Below are positions 63,626 through 64,000 of a stretch of DNA of 64,000 nt, in pieces. The number at the start of each line of letters is the position of its first letter. The stretch's first letter is position 1. The translations under genes were made by a program, and so were the position numbers. Origin of the DNA: Thereva unica (taxonomy: Eukaryota > Arthropoda > Insecta > Diptera > Therevidae); NCBI GenBank assembly GCA_949987705.1, contig CATLJY010000847.1, forward strand, positions 54,909-118,908, in the 5' to 3' direction. The notes below the pieces were generated by a model that was given only the letters and a program-made list of their open reading frames with translations, made no database searches and was not told where the DNA came from.

Positions 63626-64000
63626 TACAATCTACTACAACCCCGAAACAATTCCATGCCGAGTTATTGGCATATACAAAGAGCTATTAACGAAGTACGC
63701 TTCGTTAACAAAACCGCCCAATTTTAACCTTCCAGTTAAACACAATGTGCAACACCACATTGTGACTAAAGGGCAATTACCTTTTGTCACCGCTCGGCGA
63801 CTACATCCGGAGAAACTGAAGGTGGCCAAGTTAGAATTTGACCACATGGTCCAATTGGGGATTTGTCGACCTTCGTCGTACCCCGCAGCATCTCCGCTTC
63901 AACTGGTTCCTAAACGGGACTCTCATGATTGGAGGCCATGCGACGACTACCGTCGCCTTAATGCTGTCACTGTGCCGGATAGATATCCGATCCCCCCCCC
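63626..64000 (+). pseudogene. Ty3/gypsy RT, N-terminal part (cut by window end)
   Basis: The frame reads [60 protein letters not shown] and [20 protein letters not shown]. It aligns by eye with the equivalent part of the CsRn1-like RT at 32780-33050 ([20 protein letters not shown]) but is clearly a different copy or family. No protease is recognised upstream, where Tigger-like sequence stands. It is open to 64000, ending in a run of nine C. The frame may continue beyond the window; completeness cannot be judged. Confidence 0.8.

Overview
This is a eukaryotic, almost certainly insect, AT-rich intergenic window made of layered transposable elements. The basis is the set of arthropod retroelement and DNA-transposon families, the lack of bacterial gene organisation, and the absence of any recognisable host gene. 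The sequence does not settle the insect order.

Layout. 1-5.7 kb: a truncated pogo/Tigger-type transposase gene, a 5'-truncated non-LTR retrotransposon, an unclassified repeat with an internal ~146-bp minisatellite (second copy at 62.3-63.3 kb), and a ~335-bp direct duplication around a tiny retrotransposon tail. 5.7-9 kb: an LTR-retrotransposon remnant that keeps only leader and gag. 9-15.8 kb: non-autonomous DNA elements, foldbacks, a BEL/Pao integrase fragment and a non-LTR 3' end.

15.8-38.2 kb is a deep nest. A Polinton/adintovirus-like remnant (pX-like gene and neighbour, minus strand) is interrupted by a minus-strand Jockey-type retrotransposon. That is interrupted by a CsRn1-like Ty3/gypsy element. 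Its gag is split by a CR1/Jockey-group non-LTR element (9-bp target duplication), whose 5' region is split by an errantivirus-like Ty3/gypsy element (two 378-bp LTRs identical by eye, CGCG duplication). The env gene of that element is split by a 725-bp foldback with a TTAA duplication.

The errantivirus-like element is the highlight. It has gag, a canonical A AAU UUU slippery site in the gag/pol overlap, protease-RT-RNase H-integrase, and then, in the same reading frame after integrase, a complete SENP/Ulp1-type (C48) SUMO-protease domain with His, Asp, Cys and the oxyanion Gln all present. A splice acceptor and a baculovirus-F-like env follow. One frameshift in RNase H and the env insertion are the only lesions noticed.

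38.2-47 kb: a snap-back hAT element, a 412/mdg1-like Ty3/gypsy pol interrupted by an insertion carrying tRNA-like sequences, and an RTE-like remnant. 47-55.6 kb: a short perfect-looking palindrome, a 119-bp tandem array, and a full-length LOA-type non-LTR element (5,567 bp, 15-bp target duplication, two open ORFs joined by ATGA) that looks intact. 55.6-64 kb: a second Tigger-like transposase split by a 1,030-bp solo LTR, a 352-bp satellite with internal dyad symmetry, foldbacks with tRNA-like sequence, a Copia protease fragment, and a Ty3/gypsy RT fragment cut by the window end.

There is no operon logic here. Genes cooperate only within each element; relations between elements are insertion order.
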